The position numbers and the translations under genes are program-made. Under the pieces are notes generated by a model. That model did no database searches. It saw only the letters and a list, made by a program, of their open reading frames with translations, and had not been told where the DNA came from. Positions 8,965 to 17,776 of a stretch of 64,000 bases of DNA are shown in pieces. Position 1 is the stretch's first letter; each line of letters starts with the position of its first letter. The stretch is from Anthopleura xanthogrammica (taxonomy: Eukaryota; Cnidaria; Anthozoa; Actiniaria; Actiniidae), in contig OZ025208.1 in assembly GCA_964019055.1 (NCBI GenBank), positions 15,747,457 through 15,811,456 on the forward strand, given 5' to 3'.

Positions 8965-9978
8965 TTATTTAATAACTTGACACAAATAATTGTTTTGAAG
9001 TTGAATGTACTGCCTTGCTTTTTGACTTTTGTCCATATTAGAATCCTTGAGAAGGTTATTCATTTGGTCTTTTAAGTTTTGCATCCTAGAAATCTCTGGG
9101 GGCAGTACAAGATTTTGTCGCTCAATGTACTGGAGCAATTCCTCAGGTACATTTTTCTCTTGCTCTTTCTCCTCTCCAGGGAAGACATTGGTTCTCAATC
9201 TACAATTGTCTTGGGTGGTGGTCTTCAAATCAATAAATAGATATCCAAAAGGTCTACTGACTGCTTGTTCATATTTTTCGAGAAAATATTCTGTTTTTCC
9301 TGGATACATTTGTCTGGCTAGATTAAGGATTTGAAGTTTGTCTCTTGGATTTTTGAATATGACCAAATAATGACAATTCAAACTAATGTCTCGATTCACT
9401 TTTCCTTGATGAAAAATATTCTGTACCATGTAGATGACACTGAGATTGCGGTGATGCGATCCTTTGGCAAACAAATTTACGATACGTTTATCATTTCCAG
9501 TTTCTGTCATCTGGTCATCAATCACTATAAGATTCCGTAGCTTGATATCAAAAAAGTGATCTTTTTCCAGTTCCTGAGGAATACCTCTAATAAATTCGAT
9601 GCCCGGTACAGTCCTTAACATTTCCACATAAGCAGGTTGCCACTGCGAATAACAGTATACAATACGCTGAGGTGGAGGTGTAATCATGGTGTGCGCATGA
9701 TCCAACAACTGCTGAACCCAAACAGTTTTTCCGCAACCGGTAGTTCCTGCCACCATACAAGTAAATGGATGCAGCAACTGGAATTTACTACAATTATCTG
9801 CTTGACCATTTTCCGTCTGTAAGGTGGTGGGTTTGAAAAGATGACCCAAGTCATCTTTCAGTATCTTTCCTTGCTGAAACCAGTATGTGCGTTCTGGACC
9901 ATTTATTTTGTGGACCCGACTCAAATGAGACGATAGGTTTTGAACCGATTTCTGGCACAATAAACACATGCGAGCCAT
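8965..9978 (-). CDS. Zinc finger-A32-type packaging ATPase of the Polinton-like element
   Basis: Encodes 337 aa. An N-terminal C2H2-like finger (C5-x2-C8-x9-H18-x4-H23) precedes a FtsK/HerA-superfamily ATPase core. The core has Walker A GTTGCGKT at 78-85, Walker B LIVIDDQM at 150-157 and the A32 signature region HHRNLSVIYMVQNIF at 175-189. This family pumps viral genomes into capsids in Polintons, virophages, adintoviruses and large DNA viruses. It is longer than the usual 220-260 aa because of the finger and a charged tail after about 265. The upstream TATA-like box (complement of 10021-10030) is 43 bp before the ATG. All catalytic motifs look intact. This gene ties the element to the Polinton lineage. 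Confidence 0.9.
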   Translation of the reverse strand: MARMCLLCQKSVQNLSSHLSRVHKINGPERTYWFQQGKILKDDLGHLFKPTTLQTENGQADNCSKFQLLHPFTCMVAGTTGCGKTVWVQQLLDHAHTMITPPPQRIVYCYSQWQPAYVEMLRTVPGIEFIRGIPQELEKDHFFDIKLRNLIVIDDQMTETGNDKRIVNLFAKGSHHRNLSVIYMVQNIFHQGKVNRDISLNCHYLVIFKNPRDKLQILNLARQMYPGKTEYFLEKYEQAVSRPFGYLFIDLKTTTQDNCRLRTNVFPGEEKEQEKNVPEELLQYIERQNLVLPPEISRMQNLKDQMNNLLKDSNMDKSQKARQYIQLQNNYLCQVIK

Positions 9979-10020
9979 CTCGAGTCTTCTCAGTTATGAG
10001 TGAACTGAGAGGCTGCAGTC

Positions 10021-10030
10021 CTTTTTATAA
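10021..10030 (-). promoter_or_regulatory. TATA-like box for the ATPase unit
   Basis: The minus strand reads TTATAAAAAG about 43 bp before the ATPase ATG at 9978. It sits at the left edge of the iteron-like array and mirrors the box at 10525 on the other edge. Confidence 0.6.
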
Positions 10031-10059
10031 ACATCAGACCACGTGTATCAGACTATCAA

Positions 10060-10520
10060 TAGCTTAGCTTCCTGGCTATCAATAGCTTAGCTATCAGACT
10101 ATCAATAGCTTCCCTACCTGGCTATCCATAGCTTAGTTATCAGACTATCTGGCTATCAATAGCTTAGCTTAGCTTAGCTTAGCTTCCTGGCTATCAATAG
10201 CTTAGCTAGCTACCCGGCTATCAATAGCTTAGCTATCAGGCTATCAATAGCTTCCCTACCTGGCTATCCATAGCTTAGCTATCAGACTATCTGGCTATCA
10301 ATGGCTTAGCTTCTTGGCTATCGATAGCTTAGCTACCCGGCTATCGATAGCTTCCCTATCTGGATATCAATAGCTTAGCTTAGCTTAGCTTCCTGGCTAT
10401 CAATAGCTTAGCTACCCAGCTATCGATAGCTTCGCTATCTGGATATCAATAGCTTAGCTTAGCTTCCTGGCTATCAATAGCTTAGCTACCCGGCTATCAA
10501 TAGTTTAGCTACCCGGCTAC
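10060..10520. repeat. Iteron-like array between two divergent promoters
   Basis: About 460 bp built from variants of GGCTATCAATAGCTTAGCT, spaced at about 20-40 bp. Many units contain short palindromes such as CTATCGATAG, and some places show extra TTAGC steps. The array separates the leftward ATPase unit from the rightward 107-aa unit. Repeats with internal dyads between divergent promoters are typical of replication origins or transcription enhancers; which of these applies is inference. Confidence 0.85.
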
Positions 10521-10524
10521 ACGC

Positions 10525-10531
10525 TATAAAA
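10525..10531 (+). promoter_or_regulatory. TATA box for the rightward unit
   Basis: TATAAAA lies 37 bp before the ATG at 10568, at the right edge of the iteron-like array. Confidence 0.6.
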
Positions 10532-10567
10532 TTTCATGCACTCACAATTCTAGTTTATTATTTCATC

Positions 10568-10891
10568 ATGTCTCGTGTTGTGAAGAACAATCTCGGTTAT
10601 CTTAAACTCTTGGCGTCTTCCCATGAACACCAAAAGAAATTCCTTCTTTGCACTGCCACACCCGAGCAAGTTCACGCAATTATTCAAGTGATTCATAATA
10701 TTTTGCACGAGTACATCCCTACGACAGAACAAGAACGGGATCATCTGCGATCTTACCAAACCTCAATAGTTGATCTTCACGATCCTGGTGTTCCATATAA
10801 GAAAAAGAAACAAATTATTGTGCAAGAGGGGGGTGGATTCATTTCGGAATTGTTGACCCCGGCTTTTATATCAGGACTTTTGATGCTATAA
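10568..10891 (+). CDS. Small Polinton-associated protein with hydrophobic C-terminus
   Basis: Encodes 107 aa. The N-terminal two thirds are helical and include QKKFLLCTATPEQVHAIIQV, an NIL and a basic KKKKQ stretch. The last 20 residues are glycine-rich then hydrophobic (EGGGFISELLTPAFISGLLM). From memory, small proteins with this pattern (N-x-x-x-L-x-x-L near the start, K-x-LL, then a GGF-x-x-LL-x-P tail) recur next to Polinton/adintovirus genes in invertebrate genomes. I cannot confirm the match without a search. The tail suggests membrane contact, for example a membrane-active or virion protein. It begins the rightward unit and is followed after 62 bp by the acidic zinc protein. Confidence 0.72.
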   Translation: MSRVVKNNLGYLKLLASSHEHQKKFLLCTATPEQVHAIIQVIHNILHEYIPTTEQERDHLRSYQTSIVDLHDPGVPYKKKKQIIVQEGGGFISELLTPAFISGLLML

Positions 10892-10953
10892 ATGGATAGT
10901 GATGTAGGCGCGGGCAATCATTTGCTTTAAGAAGCGGTTGAGTATACATCAAC

Positions 10954-11763
10954 ATGAAAAGAAAATTGGAATGGGAACAAGAAGAGGAAGAAGACAGTGA
11001 AGAGTCCAATGATGAAGAAGAAAGTGAAGAAGAACCTATCATTCAGAGTATTTTGCAGGATCTTTCCGATGCCGTTTCACATCAAGATGCTAAAGATATC
11101 TTGCATAGTATGGCTGCTTCCAAAAATATTTTATTTTGGACACCAGGCGGAGAGCTTTTACGAAACCAGCGGCGCATACCTGTCACCAGTATTACAGACC
11201 TTTTAGATTATGTACTACTGCCTTACAATCGTGACATTCTCAAACCCAGAGCCCTTAATTCATTCCTGGAAGGATTGGCTGAATTGAGGATTAATAAGAA
11301 ATGGATTCACAACAAGAAAGTGTTAAGCGATTTAATGCAGAAAGAAGAACTTGAGGATAACAAAGAGCAATCCGATGAATCTGATAGTGAAGAATCAAGT
11401 AGTGATGATGAAGACCAAGATTCTGATAATAATGACACAGGCTCTGAACAAGACACCCAGGAAGATCAAGAAGAAGAAAATGAGGAAAGTGGGACAGAAG
11501 AAGATCCTTGTGTTCGCTGTGGAAACAGGGATATCAAAGTGAACAGAATAGTAAAATGTCCAAAGTGTCTTTGGCACGAAAAGCTAGTAAATTTTCCTAG
11601 TTCAACACCCTGTAGTATTTGTGAACATCCATTTTTAATCAATAGGAATACACTCAAAAGTGTGATCACAAGATGTAATGCCTGCAAAACAGTACATCAC
11701 CGCAGTCCCAAACGTAACAAGGAAGAAAGCTATAATCTAAGTAGTTATGAAGAGAATGTTTAA
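10954..11763 (+). CDS. Acidic protein with four CxxC knuckles, Polinton-like element
   Basis: Encodes 269 aa in clear blocks. There is an acidic start (about 8-28), a folded middle (about 29-130, with NILFWTPGGELLRNQRRIPV and KPRALNSFLEGLAEL), a second, very acidic linker (131-184, Asp/Glu/Ser) and a C-terminal zinc module. The module has C186-x2-C189, C202-x2-C205, C220-x2-C223 and C241-x2-C244 followed by H248-H249, enough ligands for two zinc sites. I recall similar FWTP-x-G-x-LLRN-x-R proteins in cnidarian Polintons, without known function. A DNA-mimic or transcription-type role is only a suggestion. The stop codon lies at the first bases of the right inner inverted repeat, which supplies AATAAA at 11791-11796. 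Confidence 0.75.
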   Translation: MKRKLEWEQEEEEDSEESNDEEESEEEPIIQSILQDLSDAVSHQDAKDILHSMAASKNILFWTPGGELLRNQRRIPVTSITDLLDYVLLPYNRDILKPRALNSFLEGLAELRINKKWIHNKKVLSDLMQKEELEDNKEQSDESDSEESSSDDEDQDSDNNDTGSEQDTQEDQEEENEESGTEEDPCVRCGNRDIKVNRIVKCPKCLWHEKLVNFPSSTPCSICEHPFLINRNTLKSVITRCNACKTVHHRSPKRNKEESYNLSSYEENV

Positions 11764-11918
11764 TATTGTTATTTCTGAGGTTATATGATAAATAAAGATT
11801 TTACACTTCAAACGTTTTCTTTCGTATTATTTGAATAATTAGGTAGAAATTCGTAGGTCTTATTGTTTCTCGTTTATGAGTCATTAATTGCATTGTGTCG
11901 TATACAATAGTCGGGTCT
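11761..11918. repeat. Right inner inverted repeat with plus-strand poly(A) signal
   Basis: Partner of 8293-8450, the same 158-bp length. It begins with the stop codon of the acidic protein and contains AATAAA at 11791-11796, 27 bp after that stop. Confidence 0.85.
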
Positions 11919-12015
11919 AGACATGCTGTACGAGGACAATATATTAATTGGTTTCAAGGTTTTATTTACAATTTACATAAACGTTACACGCGTAATTTAG
12001 ATTGAATAAAATCTA

Positions 12016-13883
12016 CAATCTTGGACAAAATGGTTGAGAATTTTTGAGTTTTTAAGGATATATTGTGTAAAACACAGTTAAATCCCTCTCGAACGACCCC
12101 CCTCCCCCCAGAACAATGTTGGGTCTGTCGAGAGGGAACTGTGCTAGCCAATGGAACCAACATTGTGCTGGGGGGGAGGGGGAATTTTAGTTTAGATCAT
12201 ATTTTATGAGGAAAATTCCATTTTTTTGATATGATCAAAAATTCTCAACCCTTTTTGTCCAAGATTGTCTGGAAATGGTATTTGTAATTAAAAGAGATGC
12301 CAGGCAGTTTAAAAGGGAATTAGGCGTCAATTATAAGAAATAGACTGAGAGATTCTAGAAAATGTTACTTTTGAATTAATTAATTTGAATTAAGTCATAA
12401 ATGCAAAGGAAAATGTGACGTCACAAAAAGTGGGTATTGATAGAAGTCCAAAAAGTGGTATTTAGAAAGGCTAATAATTTGGAATAAAAGGTATACGCCG
12501 TTTACATTTACCTAAAAAAGCAACAAAGTAGTAGATATTGCAAAGGAGGCCAAGATGGGTCTAGAGTCAGTGTATATTTTTCAAAATTTTAATATAAAGG
12601 CTCAAAAAAGGAACTAAAAAGGCAAAGAGCCCTGTAAGACAGAGGAACAAATACCCAATGGATGGAAAGACAACTCTTTTGTGAAGTTAAAATTCTACGG
12701 AAGGAAAGTCCGATTTTTTCTTCCAAAAAGCTAATGACAAAGAAAATACTAATCTCAAAAATTGTAAATGATACGCATTTAAATTTTTTTAACTGAAATG
12801 AGTATTCAAACGTTTACTTCCGGTTCATTATTACAGTTTCACTTCCGGTTTGTTAACCGTGGTCGCTCTAATGGCCAAATAAGTGTAATATCTTACTCAC
12901 TTTCAAACGAAAGCACATAATATAAATAAGAAACTTTAGAACAACCTAAAAACTTTAAAAAATAACGGTAAACAACAAGATTGGAGTCAATTTTCCACGG
13001 TTCACAACGGTTAACATTCAAATCGCGATAAAAAGATATTTTAGAATAATTCTTTTTATTATAGTGTAAATGGCTGTAAACCGTTGTGAACCGTGCTTTT
13101 TTCTTTCGTATTTTATCAAAACCGACAAAAGTATATTTGTTAACCGTAGTTAACCGTTGTAGAACAGTAATATTTCAAATATACGGTAAAATCTCGCCTT
13201 GATAGAAGCTTCTGTACGTTAGGTAGGCTATATGTTACTTAATGAAAGGGCCTCATTTCGTTTGGTAAATTCATTTCTTCCTTCGTGGGATGGTTCTAAG
13301 AGTGATTCTTCTTGGGATTCGTACTCCTTGAAAATCTTTGCATTCAAATTAACACCCTAAAGTTCTATGGTTAACGAATTACCGCTACTTTTCGAAGAAA
13401 AAAATGCCATTCTTTGTGACGTCATGCAATTTACGACATGTGTAGCAGTCGGATATCAGTCGGATTGTATACAAATCCATACCTATATTGAATTACGAAG
13501 GATGTACAATGTCATTTTGTCTCATTATTATAAGGGTGTGATGTGTAAAACAAGAAATATGGGTTATTGAATGTGTTTTTTTTGTGATTCGACGGAAGAA
13601 TTCATGATTTTTAGCATATACAGATCGCAGACAATCTTGGACAAAATGGTTGAGAATTTTTGAGTTTTTAAGGATATATTGTGTAAAACACAGTTAAATC
13701 CCTCTCGAACGACCCCCCTCCCCCCAGAACAATGTTGGGTCTGTCGAGAGGGAACTGTGCTAGCCAATGGAACCAACATTGTGCTGGGGGGGAGGGGGAA
13801 TTTTAGTTTAGATCATTTTTTATGAGGAAAATTCCATTTTTTTGATATGATCAAAAATTCTCAACCCTTTTTGTCCAAGATTG
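12016..13883. mobile_element. Composite TA-flanked insertion inside the Polinton-like element
   Basis: Two nearly identical 254-bp MITEs in direct orientation (12015-12268 and 13631-13884) bracket about 1.36 kb. Each MITE is internally an inverted repeat with ends CAATCTTGGAC and its complement. TA occurs at the outermost ends (12014-12015 and 13884-13885) but not at the two inner ends (TC after 12267, GA before 13632). This suggests the outer ends moved as one unit. The 12269-13630 interior has inverted GGTTAACxxCGGTTCAC-type words near 12856-13160. Its one short frame (13367-13570) has no recognisable product. Confidence 0.65.
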
Positions 13884-13898
13884 TAGATCGAGTTGATT

Positions 13899-14441
13899 TC
13901 ATCTTTCTGTTCTCAAAAATTGTGCAGGACAGAGTACAGGTTCTTGGAATTCGATATAGCTCCATACACATCTGGTGTTGACCCATAAAGTACTTTCAAC
14001 TTTTTCAACTGTGTTGAGACTACTATCATCCAAATGACTCAATTGACAGCGCAGCAGATACATCGTGGTCCATGGAAGCTTGTAAAGTTCTTTTAGATAC
14101 GCTTTCCAGGGACGATGGAGAGAAATTTGCGTTAAATAACACACCCCAAGGACCTTTCTCCATACATTTGTGGGATCAACAGCGTTCTTGGCTTCATCGT
14201 AAAACAAATTCCAAGATTCTTCTTCGGAAAGCATCAAGCAATCATGATGTATTTGGCTCGGATGGTCCGTGTCGCAGCCATAGCACTGTCTCTTTTTCTC
14301 AGCATGGATAAGTTTCACACATAGATCCATATACACCAAATGGAATATATTCGAAATCAAAAAGTAAAGTTGATGCCTTTCACGTTTTTCGACTTCATCT
14401 GCGCGACTTTTTTGAATACGGTCTACTGGTTTACTGGTCAT
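13899..14441 (-). CDS. Terminal gene R of the Polinton-like element, Cys/His zinc-type protein
   Basis: Encodes 180 aa and starts at the first base inside the right terminal repeat, reading inward. The N-terminus is basic and helical. Residues 53-68 form a compact CYGCDTDHPSQIHHDC motif (C53-x2-C56, H60, H65/H66, C68) likely to bind one zinc. I recall GC-x-x-DHPSQ-x-x-H-x-C motifs in transposon-borne proteins of corals and sponges, without assigned function. The rest is helical with several Trp residues. The stop lies 15 bp from the composite insertion, so the original C-terminus could have been changed by it. It shares the terminal-repeat promoter with the gene at 7385. Confidence 0.72.
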   Translation of the reverse strand: MTSKPVDRIQKSRADEVEKRERHQLYFLISNIFHLVYMDLCVKLIHAEKKRQCYGCDTDHPSQIHHDCLMLSEEESWNLFYDEAKNAVDPTNVWRKVLGVCYLTQISLHRPWKAYLKELYKLPWTTMYLLRCQLSHLDDSSLNTVEKVESTLWVNTRCVWSYIEFQEPVLCPAQFLRTER

Positions 14442-14698
14442 CTTGTAGTCTATCGTTCTTGCTTGCTGGCTTGGTTGGTTAAGTTTTAGAGTTAAAAATT
14501 CAAAATGCCCGCGCTCTATAAATCGAATCCCAAAACAAAAGACTTGTCCAACAATAGTACATGCATGAATAATTAACGAATCTATTACGTCACTGGGTCA
14601 CCATGACAACACATAAACAACCGGCCCATCAACCGGCCCATCAATGCCCATCCATTGCCCATCCCAAACGCGGCCTGTGCGGTGCTAACACTACTACT
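14442..14698 (-). repeat. Right terminal inverted repeat of the Polinton-like element
   Basis: Complement of 7126-7384. It ends in ACACTACTACT, followed by the AACAAA duplication. It carries the presumed promoter of the 180-aa gene. Confidence 0.9.
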
Positions 14699-14704
14699 AA
14701 CAAA

Positions 14705-15890
14705 ACCCAAAAAAGAACCTTTGAGAATAGAGTTCAGCTCAAAACTGTATCTAAAAAACATGTAACTCTATATATGTAAAATATGTAAAAATCCCGAGCA
14801 GCAAAAACTACAACGGCAGCAACACTGAATTAACGACGAAAACAACATGCAGCAACAACAACAAGGACATCGACAAAAAGAACAGCAACAACAAGAAGAG
14901 TAGCAACAAGAACAGCAACAACAAGAACAGTAGCAACACGAACAGTATCAACAAGAACAGCCGGAAAAAAAACCCAGCAACAACAACATGAGCAGCAACA
15001 AGAACAAGAACAACAAGAACAGTAAATGCTAGCTACTTGAAAGTCTTCAAGAAAATCCGCGAACACAAGAGAAACGTTTTGCTCAGCATGCTTTGAAAAG
15101 ACTTTCAAGAATCGGCTTCAGCAGAAAAACTGAATACAGAGACCTTTTAGGATAGAGTGAGATCGAAGTTGAACTGAATAAATAGTTAAGAGAGTTTTAA
15201 CCGGAGAATATACTCAAAAACAAAAAAGCTTACCATATATGTAAGAGGGTGTCATGGGGTTGCATTGACAGTTAACTGACAATTAGACTAAAATTTAGTA
15301 GTTGACTGACAAATGAAAGTTAACAGTTAACTGACATTTCTGTTATTGTGATTAAATATTATGGCTAGCGCTTGAATCGTAAAATTAATAAGTAGTTAAG
15401 TGACAATTGGCCTAAACATACAGCATATACGATGCAGTAACAGTGGCAGTAACAACAACTGATAGTACAGAGGCATATCTATAGGGGGATCCTAGGATGC
15501 CCGTAACCCCCTTTAATTTCTAGCTTAGAATTAGTTGGTTAGTATAGCAAAAGGTGCATCTTCCTGATTTTGTGATCCTTCTCCTCAAAATCTTGGATAG
15601 AACCCTGTAGTCTTACCCAACAACTTCTTTATTTGTACATTATGAAAGACCAATATAATGCGATTGAAAAATAAACTTATGTTGAAAACTTATGTATCGC
15701 TCCTGCCTCCAACCCAAACAGCCTGGGCACAACGGTACAAGAAATCACCGAGCAAATATCGCTTCAATGCTTTTGTTCGTGCAAAATACTCGATATAATA
15801 ATTTTATAATATAGCTTAGATAGTACGCCCGCTCTCATTGGCTAATTCACTCCAAAAAACTATGCTCTATTTCACCGGTAAAGACATTAA
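14705..15890 (+). repeat. Downstream flank of receptor A1, displaced by the Polinton-like insertion
   Basis: This continues the sequence that breaks off at 7125 and matches 18817-19790 and 27445-28470 downstream of the other type A genes. It includes a CAA/CAG-rich stretch (14840-15023) and two receptor scraps: 15028-15077 (end of TM5 and start of loop 3) and 15697-15758 (loop 3). The scraps are too short to be genes. Confidence 0.8.
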
Positions 15891-15894
15891 AAAA

Positions 15895-17280
15895 AAACTA
15901 CTATAGATCTACTATACTATAAGATTTACAATACATACCAAAATCAAAAAAATTGACATTATATGAAAATGAATGACAGTTAATTTTTCCAAAAGAAATA
16001 AACTCCCATCATTATTTTCTTTTGTTCACGTCAAAGCACATTTTACACCGAGACAAGTTTTTAGAACCCTGTTTTCAGAGTGAGTTAATCTCGCCTTGGA
16101 TTTCTTGGAATTCCCGTTCTCTTAATCTTCTTTTTCTTTTTTCTTCTTTTTCATCCCGTTTGAATGTTTGCATTAGCGGTGCGGAAAACTATGATAAACC
16201 GCGACAGTTTTATTCGCAATCAGTCGTTGATTTTGCTCGGGTTGCTCAGAAATTAAAAAGGTGACGCTATTGTTTAATTCATTTATGGAACTCTAATAAG
16301 TTGAATTAATTGTGTGCCAACTTTCATAAAATTCACATTAGATCTTCAATTGCCCGCTAACGTCCTTAAATATACCTGGTATGGCATGGAACTCGTGGGA
16401 GTCCACAAGCGAACAGTAGGAATTAACTTGGCCAGAATATTAGAAATGAAGAAGCTGTGGATGACTCGAAATTACTTTTTGGCGTCACAAAAGTAAACTA
16501 TAGAAAGTTCTAGATAGTGTCTTTCACATATTGTGAGAATAACCGATGAGTTCAGATATTACATTGTTATTATATCGTAATTCGAATCAAATTAGCAAGC
16601 AACTTTACCAAATTGGTTTCATTATTGTTAAAGCAAGATTAAAAGAAGGACAGATGTTTTTTCTGCTCATTTTACTTCTATATATTGTCGTTGGCGTTCG
16701 GTCTATTTTCGAGTTCATTCCAAGACTGTTAAACTTTCAAGAGGAAAGCCAAACTAGCGAGTTTACATCAACAGTGGACGTTTTCTTGTACTGGTAAAAG
16801 CTGAAGTTAGTTCAAAAGGATTAAAAGTAAGCGATACTATAAGGTAAGATTGGAGTGAAGCACGTTAAAATAGAAAAAAATATCAGAAGTCTTCCAAGAA
16901 CCACACAGAAAAATATGCTTTTTGAATAATAACACAACCAGCGTATATATGTCGTTTCTATAGTTACAGAATGGTACATCATAGGTTTTCAGCAGTTATA
17001 TCTTGCAATGCTTCTAAGACTTAGACTGCCGTTCCTTTTATCTTATTCATTTTTTATTTTCGTTTGAGTTTCTCTGCTATAAAGTTTGATAAGCACGGGT
17101 GGTGCGTGCTGCTAATGCGTTGTCTCTCACCAATGCGACAAGGGTTCGGTGTCGTATGTGAGTAGAATTGCTTGTTGGTTCTCTCCTGTGTTTTGAAGTT
17201 TTTTTCTCCGTGTTCTCCGGTTTTCCTTCCTCCCTAAAAAATTAACTTCTAAATTTCGTTTCGCCTAAGCCTAGGTCTGG
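15895..17280 (+). repeat. Type A receptor unit, upstream block, copy 2, with SINE tail
   Basis: Close copy of 2343-3430 followed by a SINE-derived segment from about 17095 (GGTTCTCTCCTGTGTTTTGA then TTCTCCGTGTTCTCCGG). The segment leads into the GGAT-type array before the gene at 17777. Nothing coding was recognised. Confidence 0.8.
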
Positions 17281-17368
17281 AATAATGATTGACCGACGCT
17301 GTGCCCAAACCTGGCTGCGCTTTTATTTTGTCCCTTCTTTCTAATTTCCTTCCTTGCAATTGATGATG

Positions 17369-17571
17369 ATTGGATGGACGGAGGGATGAGATGGATGAAT
17401 GGATGAATGGATGAATGGATGAATGGATGAATGGATGAATGGATGAATGGATGAATGGATGAATGGATGAATGGATGAATGGATGAATGGATGAATGGAT
17501 GAATGGATGAATGGATGAATGGATGAATGGATGAATGGATGAATGGATGAATGGATGAATGGATGAATGGA
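17369..17571. repeat. Octanucleotide array (GGATGAAT)n
   Basis: About 22 perfect copies of an 8-bp unit, a higher-order version of the GGAT array upstream of the first type A gene. It abuts half of the fold-back MITE seen whole at 3630-3775. Confidence 0.95.
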
Positions 17572-17776
17572 TAGAGGATATTAAAAAAAAGGGAGCGCGG
17601 AGATACGAATTTTATCTTCGAGTGTTGAAATGATCTCTCACGAGTGAGCGCAGCGATGGATGGATGGATGGACGGCCTTTTTAAATACACATGCAGATTG
17701 AGGTTGTAACGTGCAACATGCGATAGAAACAAAGTTTCCAGCTGTTATATTCAAATTTTTTGTTTTGTTATTTTAG

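Larger units (their letters stand above)
7126..14698. mobile_element. Polinton/Maverick-like element, 7.57 kb, possibly a satellite
   Basis: Bounded by terminal inverted repeats of about 258 bp that begin AGTAGTAGTGT and end with its complement. The element is flanked by the 6-bp duplication AACAAA (7120-7125 and 14699-14704). A 5'-AG terminus and 6-bp duplication are diagnostic of Polintons. The paralogous site at about 18811-18840 is empty. Six genes are visible, including an A32-type packaging ATPase. Autonomous Polintons are usually 15-20 kb; protein-primed polymerase B, integrase, protease and capsid genes are not seen here. A 1.87 kb composite insertion lies at 12016-13883. All six frames remain open and the ends are intact, so the insertion looks fairly recent. 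Confidence 0.88.

Noticed and set aside
13367..13570. 67-aa frame inside the composite insertion as a transposase remnant
   Set aside because: It shows no catalytic DDE/D pattern or helix-turn-helix that I can recognise and is short enough to be chance.
12015..13884. LTR retrotransposon with 254-bp direct terminal repeats
   Set aside because: The repeats are themselves inverted-repeat MITEs, lack TG..CA ends, no primer site or reverse transcriptase is present, and the outer duplication is TA.
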